DNA of 64,000 nucleotides. Origin: Pseudomonas peradeniyensis (GTDB taxonomy: Bacteria; Pseudomonadota; Gammaproteobacteria; Pseudomonadales; Pseudomonadaceae). The position numbers were made by a program, and so were the translations under genes. The notes beneath the pieces were generated by a model, which saw nothing but the letters and a program-made list of their open reading frames with translations, ran no database searches and was not told the DNA's origin. The stretch lies in NCBI RefSeq assembly GCF_014268935.2, contig NZ_JABWRJ020000001.1, positions 558,001 through 622,000 of the forward strand. The letters are read 5' to 3'. Of this stretch, positions 60,781 to 64,000 are shown one piece after another. The first letter of the stretch is position 1; the number at the start of each line of letters is the position of its first letter.

Positions 60781-63192
60781 ATGTCCGCACGCCGTACCTC
60801 GCTAGCCTGCAGTATCCGCCAGGCGACCCTCGCATTGAGCCTGTGCGCTGGCGCACTGGCGACCTCGACCGCCTGGGCCGCCCCGCAGCGCTACGATATC
60901 CCGGCCGGCAGCCTGGCCACAGCGATCAGCCAGTTCGCCGCCGCCAGCGGCGTGACCATCAGTTTCAGCAACGACGAAACCACCGGGCTGCATTCATCGG
61001 GGCTGCAGGGCAGCTTCGAGCTGGAGCAAGGTTTTGCCACATTGCTGCAGGGCTCCGGGTTGCGGGTGCAGCAGGTGGGCGAAAAACGCTATGTGCTGAG
61101 CAAGGTGCAGAACGACGGCGCCGTCGAGCTGGGCGCGACCAGTGTCGATGCCCTGGGCCTGGGCAGCACCACCGAAGGTACCGGCAGCTACACCACGGGC
61201 TCCGCCAGCACCGCGATCGGCCTGCGTCTGTCGGCGCGGGAGACGCCGCAGTCCGTAAGTGTGGTGACCCGCCAGCAGATCGAAGACCAGAACCTCACGG
61301 ACGTGACCCAGGTGCTCGAGCAGACGCCGGGTGTGGTCGTCGACAGCATGGGGCCGGCTGGTAGCGACGCCAACCATATCTACGTGCGGGGTTTCCAGGT
61401 CGGCAGCATCCAGGTCGATGGCGTCAACCGCCCGGATAGCTACGGATTCCGCGATGATCTCGCTGACATGGTGTCGTACGACCGGGTGGAAGTGGTGCGC
61501 GGGGCCACCGGCCTGATGTCGGGCACCGGCGATCCCGGTGCCACGGTCAACCTGATTCGCAAGAAGCCGACCGTCGAGACCCAACGCAAGCTGACCCTCA
61601 AGGCCGGCTCCTGGGATAACTACCGCACCGAGCTGGATGTGTCCGGCAAGCTGTCGGAAAGCGGCCATGTGCGTGGGCGTTTCGTGGCCTCGACCACCGA
61701 CAGCAAGAGCAATGTCGACCGCCAGTCGCTGGACCGGCAGGTCGCCTACGGCGTGGTGGAATGGGACGTCACCGACAGCACCCTGCTGACCGTGGGCGCG
61801 GAATACCAGGAGATGGACAACGACGGCGCGGGCAACCACGGTTTTCCGATGTACAACGCCGATGGCAGCCACTTCAACCCGTCGCGTTCGTTCAACTCGG
61901 CGTCCGACTGGAGCTACCACAAGCGCAGCGCGAAAACCCTGTTCACCACCCTGGAGCACCAGCTGGACAACGGTTGGCAACTGAAGCTGAACGCCGAGCA
62001 CAGTCGCCGCAGCTATGACGATGCCTTTGCCACCGCCGCCAGCGGTACCGTCAAGCCCGACGGCAGTGGCATCAGCACCTGGACGGGGCGTTGGGCAGGG
62101 GACCCGCGGCAGACGTCGTTCGACCTGTCGGCGTCCGGTCCGTTCGAGCTGTTTTCCCGTGAGCACCAGGGGTACCTGGGAGCCAGCCACTATCGCGCCT
62201 ACTACCGTAACAACGGTTACCCGCTGTGGTCGTTCCAGACCATCGACAACATCCACACCTGGGACGGTTCGCTGGCAATCCCGGCGGCCATCCACACCAA
62301 GTCCACGGAGGATGCGCTGGATGAAACCCAGGACGGCCTGGTGGCCTCGGTACGCTGGAGCCTGACCGATGAACTGGCGCTGATTACCGGTGCGCGGCTG
62401 ATCGACTGGAAACGCGACGAAAGCCATACCACCCTGGCCACCGGCGCCACCAAGCGTACCTCGCGCAGCGAGACCGGGGTGGTCACGCCCTACGTGGGGC
62501 TGGTCTACGACTTTGCCGAGAACTGGTCGGCCTACGCCAGCTATACCGCAATCTTCAAGCCGCAGAGCAGGCAGGATGCCAGTGGTGGCTATATCGAACC
62601 GCTGGAGGGCGTGAACTACGAGCTGGGTATCAAGAGCGAGTTCTGGGACAAGCGGCTGACCACCGCCTTCAGTGTCTTTGAAGTGCAGCAGGACAACCTG
62701 GCCGTGGCCGACGGCGACAAGCTGGCACCGGACGGCAACCAGGCCTACCGCGCCGAGTCCGGCACCAAGACCCGTGGCTTCGAGATGGAGGCGGCCGGGC
62801 AGATCCTGCCCGATTGGCAAGTTTCCGCCAGCTACACCTATGCCCAGGCCGAGGACTCTGAAGGCAAGCGCCTGCTCACCGAAGTACCCCGCGACACCTT
62901 CAAGCTCTTCACCAGCTATCAACTGCAGTCCCTGCCGCAGCTGAAAGTCGGCGGCGGCGTGCGCTGGCAGGGCATGGAATACAAGAAGAAAGCGGGGCCC
63001 CATGGCGAGACGTTCACCCAGGACGCCTACAGCGTGGTCGACCTGATGGCGCAGTACGCGTTCACGCCGCAGACCAGCGTCTCGTTGAACCTCAACAACG
63101 TGCTGGACGAGAAGTACTACTCGGCGATCGGCGCGCGTGGCTGGTATGGCACCCCGCGTAGCGCCACGGCGACATTGGTCTATGCGTTCTGA
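60781..63192 (+). CDS. TonB-dependent siderophore receptor with signalling domain
   Basis: 803 residues from ATG 60781 (AGGAA upstream). Signal peptide ending STAWA. STN signalling domain about 35-110 (YDIPAGSLATAISQFAAASG...LLQGSGLRVQQV), the part that contacts FecR. Plug domain from about 185 (RETPQSVSVVTRQQIEDQNL...VLEQTPGVVV). 22-strand barrel ending in ATLVYAF with terminal Phe. FpvA/FoxA-like ferric-siderophore class; the ligand cannot be read off. A 160-base gap after fecR should hold the ECF-dependent promoter. Confidence 0.93.
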   Translation: MSARRTSLACSIRQATLALSLCAGALATSTAWAAPQRYDIPAGSLATAISQFAAASGVTISFSNDETTGLHSSGLQGSFELEQGFATLLQGSGLRVQQVGEKRYVLSKVQNDGAVELGATSVDALGLGSTTEGTGSYTTGSASTAIGLRLSARETPQSVSVVTRQQIEDQNLTDVTQVLEQTPGVVVDSMGPAGSDANHIYVRGFQVGSIQVDGVNRPDSYGFRDDLADMVSYDRVEVVRGATGLMSGTGDPGATVNLIRKKPTVETQRKLTLKAGSWDNYRTELDVSGKLSESGHVRGRFVASTTDSKSNVDRQSLDRQVAYGVVEWDVTDSTLLTVGAEYQEMDNDGAGNHGFPMYNADGSHFNPSRSFNSASDWSYHKRSAKTLFTTLEHQLDNGWQLKLNAEHSRRSYDDAFATAASGTVKPDGSGISTWTGRWAGDPRQTSFDLSASGPFELFSREHQGYLGASHYRAYYRNNGYPLWSFQTIDNIHTWDGSLAIPAAIHTKSTEDALDETQDGLVASVRWSLTDELALITGARLIDWKRDESHTTLATGATKRTSRSETGVVTPYVGLVYDFAENWSAYASYTAIFKPQSRQDASGGYIEPLEGVNYELGIKSEFWDKRLTTAFSVFEVQQDNLAVADGDKLAPDGNQAYRAESGTKTRGFEMEAAGQILPDWQVSASYTYAQAEDSEGKRLLTEVPRDTFKLFTSYQLQSLPQLKVGGGVRWQGMEYKKKAGPHGETFTQDAYSVVDLMAQYAFTPQTSVSLNLNNVLDEKYYSAIGARGWYGTPRSATATLVYAF

Positions 63193-63517
63193 GGTTGATG
63201 AAATGCGTGCGATGGCCCCGTAAGGGGCCATCGACTTAAGCAGGCGACTAGGCGCTGTACGAAATGTATCTGCACTCGCCCATACTGCGTTGAAACGGGG
63301 CTGGACTTCGCGCAGACACATTTCGTACAGACCCTGACCAAGGCCGCAGTCGACCTTGTACGAGCGGGCTTTCCTCGCGCTGGCGTTTCTCGAGCCGGGC
63401 AGGCTGAACCTTTAACCCTAACACCTGGCCATCGCTGTCGAGACTGGTAAAAGTGCCAGTTTCAGAGTGCTCCACAACCTCCAATACTGGTTTGAGATTC
63501 CGCTTGGCAGGTGTGCG
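63193..63517. other. Spacer between receptor gene and RHS-tip gene
   Basis: 325 bases. Starts with a short palindrome just after the receptor stop (63209-63230, GGCCCC / GGGGCC) that may end transcription, then the MITE remnant at 63255-63330. No gene seen. Confidence 0.5.
63251..63333. mobile_element. Short inverted-repeat element (MITE-like), internally deleted copy
   Basis: CTGTACGAAATGTATCTGCA from 63255 and inverted partner ending TTTCGTACAG at 63330, 76 bases in all. Relative to the copy at 51063 it is reversed and lacks about 54 bases from the centre. Confidence 0.75.
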
Positions 63518-64000
63518 ATGAAGTACTTTTTCTATATGGAAGACAGGCCTGTTGTCGTCGGAGAAGTGGGGGCGGGCAGGCGTATCGTGCGTGGAGCAGG
63601 AGGTGCCTTGGCGCAGGTGGGGCAGGGTGACGGGCTGCTAACCGGCACACGCAGCGATGGGTCGATCACCTTCAGCGCCCGAGGCTCTGGGCATTTTGGT
63701 CATGTCTATGGTCCCTACGGCTTTGAGTCTCCTGGGGATCACACTGCGCTACTGGGCTATGCCGGTTATCTACGGGACTGGGAACCTGGCTGCTATCTGT
63801 TGGGAAATGGCCATCGACTTTACGATACGAGATTGATGAGGTTCGCGAGCCCGGATGCGCTCAGTCCATTCGGTGTCGGAGGGAGAAATGCCTACGCTTA
63901 TTGTGAAGGTGATCCCATCAATCATGTGGACCCTGTTGGGAGGGGAAGAACTAGCTATGCTCCGATCGTTACTGGGTCCAATGGGCTTACCAGTAACAAC
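63518..64000 (+). CDS. Orphan RHS-repeat tip protein, cut by window edge
   Basis: Open frame from ATG 63518 to the window end (161 codons visible). After a unique start (MKYFFYMEDRPVVVGEVGAG) it reads the RHS-associated core: LLGYAGYLRDWEPGCYLLGN, GHRLYDTRLMRFASPDALSP, FGVGGRNAYAYCEGDPINHV, DPVGR. That motif marks the junction after which polymorphic-toxin C-termini vary; here RGRTSYAPIVTGSNG follows. The large YD-repeat shell is missing, so it is either an orphan tip cassette or a 5'-truncated gene. Immunity gene, if any, lies beyond the window. Confidence 0.85.
   Translation, partial: MKYFFYMEDRPVVVGEVGAGRRIVRGAGGALAQVGQGDGLLTGTRSDGSITFSARGSGHFGHVYGPYGFESPGDHTALLGYAGYLRDWEPGCYLLGNGHRLYDTRLMRFASPDALSPFGVGGRNAYAYCEGDPINHVDPVGRGRTSYAPIVTGSNGLTSNN

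Noticed and set aside
60994..63321. 775-codon frame antisense to the TonB receptor
   Set aside because: Shadow frame; the receptor has a full signal peptide, STN domain, plug and terminal Phe.

Overview
The window is a high-GC gammaproteobacterial chromosome segment, almost certainly from the Pseudomonas putida group. The evidence is the gene order (cheV - MOSC - slt - uup - usp - fadBA - topA - sulA/lexA - psrA - nagZ - mfd - gap2 - apbE - sthA - glpQ - PilZ - lolCDE - copRS - queF - mlaA - rssBC - tal - dusA), the Pseudomonas-only small families (DUF6586, DUF4404, DUF3077), and the many REP palindromes of the 'cgcggggcaagcccgctcccac' and 'cgccggcaagccggctcccac' types between genes. Species cannot be fixed from sequence alone.

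Region 1 (1-48.66 kb) is conserved core. It starts inside a NarL-type sensor kinase, followed by an Hpt-like protein and cheV, which has a clear FliA (sigma-28) promoter. Cell-wall and stress genes come next, then fadBA. The fatty-acid regulator gene psrA lies 5 kb further on, and PsrA-type sites are visible before both. topA and the lexA-sulA SOS unit with two LexA boxes follow. On the minus strand mfd, csiV and a SWIM/SNF2 helicase form a tight operon. Then come gap2, apbE, sthA, glpQ and a PilZ gene, the lipoprotein-export genes lolCDE, and a copper-responsive copRS pair divergent from a cupredoxin with a CopR-like box between them. queF, a PhnX-like protein with lost catalytic motifs, mlaA, a second PilZ gene, the RssB/RssC pair, a PhoD-like phosphatase, tal and dusA complete the region.

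Region 2 (48.6-54.1 kb) is accessory and mosaic. The 5' end of dusA plus its upstream sequence (repeat A, about 245 bp) recurs 2.7 kb away beside a truncated dusA start, as left by integration at the dusA hotspot. A second module (repeat B, about 620 bp) carries a small gene starting MLKIVPDPP and also occurs twice; the two copies encode the same protein and differ only at silent sites. Copy 1 is A-REP-B and copy 2 is A-REP-cargo-REP-B. Between and beside the repeats lie an A/T-rich orphan gene with a HEPN-type R-x4-H motif (candidate RNase/defence gene), a beta-rich orphan protein with its own terminator, a DUF3077 gene, and a short inverted-repeat element that recurs at 63.25 kb.

Region 3 (54.1-64 kb) is lineage-specific: a Sel1-repeat lipoprotein with a TonB-C-like end, two small unknown proteins (one resembling YrhB/Imm35 immunity proteins), a StrB/APH(6)-like kinase, a glycine-rich protein, a secreted alpha/beta hydrolase, and an iron-responsive fecI-fecR-TonB receptor unit with a Fur-like box. 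After a shortened copy of the inverted-repeat element, the window ends inside an orphan RHS-tip gene of polymorphic-toxin type. No tRNA, rRNA, CRISPR array or intact transposase/integrase gene was found.
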